The translations under genes were made by a program, and so were the position numbers. The notes beneath the pieces are model-generated. The model saw nothing but the letters and a program-made list of their open reading frames with translations. It searched no databases and was not told where the DNA came from. Of a stretch of 64,000 nt of DNA, positions 57,824-64,000 are shown piece after piece. Numbering within the stretch: position 1 is the first letter of the stretch; the number at the start of each line of letters is the position of its first letter. Location of the stretch: the NCBI RefSeq assembly GCF_037176765.1, contig NC_090024.1:195110278-195174277 (forward strand), given 5' to 3'. The stretch is from Anolis sagrei (taxonomy: Eukaryota > Chordata > Lepidosauria > Squamata > Anolidae).

Positions 57824-64000
<6,177 letters not shown>

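Overview
The window is vertebrate nuclear DNA from a squamate reptile, most likely a lizard. Two conserved host genes are present, both on the minus strand with vertebrate exon-intron structure. The repeats are a squamate set: L2, CR1, L1 and RTE/BovB-like LINEs, Sauria SINEs, a 5S rRNA-derived SINE, tRNA-derived SINEs with L2-like or A-rich tails, a Helitron, many palindromic hAT-like and Harbinger-like MITEs, and SPIN/Charlie-like hAT elements. The species cannot be fixed from sequence alone.

Host genes. (1) RAB7B, complete coding sequence in five exons between 31658 and 20046 (minus). The exon lengths join in frame to a 200-residue Rab GTPase with all G boxes and a C-terminal Cys-Cys. A non-coding first exon and promoter are inferred at about 43837-44100. 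(2) CTSE (cathepsin E), exons 4-9 between 63893 and 57872 (minus). Exon sizes are those of the pepsin family (119, 200, 123, 142, 99 and a final coding part of 177 bp). Exons 1-3, with signal peptide, propeptide and first catalytic Asp, lie beyond the right edge. The two genes are neighbours on the same strand, as I recall them in mammals, and both products act in the endosomal system.

Layout. 1-18.7 kb: intergenic, with an internal L2 ORF2 piece (640-2510), CR1 scraps, a tRNA-SINE with a perfect 12-bp target duplication, a 2.9-kb 5'-truncated L1 (4202-7089) with a perfect 13-bp duplication, and two hAT elements. 18.7-44.1 kb: RAB7B with repeat-laden introns. 37-57 kb: the long first intron and the RAB7B-CTSE spacer, packed with palindromic MITEs, SINEs, CR1 and L2 tails, many nested in each other; the clearest is a Helitron inside a MITE at 44.4-45.0 kb. 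57.8-64 kb: the 3' two-thirds of CTSE.

I found no RNA gene, CRISPR array, operon or evident new gene system. The tRNA-like and 5S-like stretches are SINE heads. The most interesting structures are the nested-transposon chronologies, a 271-bp-period tandem duplication, recurrent head-to-head repeat dimers, a Helitron with a doubled terminus, and several very regular hairpins. MITE family letters used below: A, about 215-bp palindrome starting GTGCATCTACACTG; B, GGGCCCTTCCACACAG ends with TAA/TTA target duplications; C, CAGGCATGGGCAAAC ends; D, CAGTGGTTCTCAACCTGTGG ends; E, SPIN-like CAGTGGTTCTCAACCTTCC ends. Repeat calls rest on memory of repeat families, without a library search.
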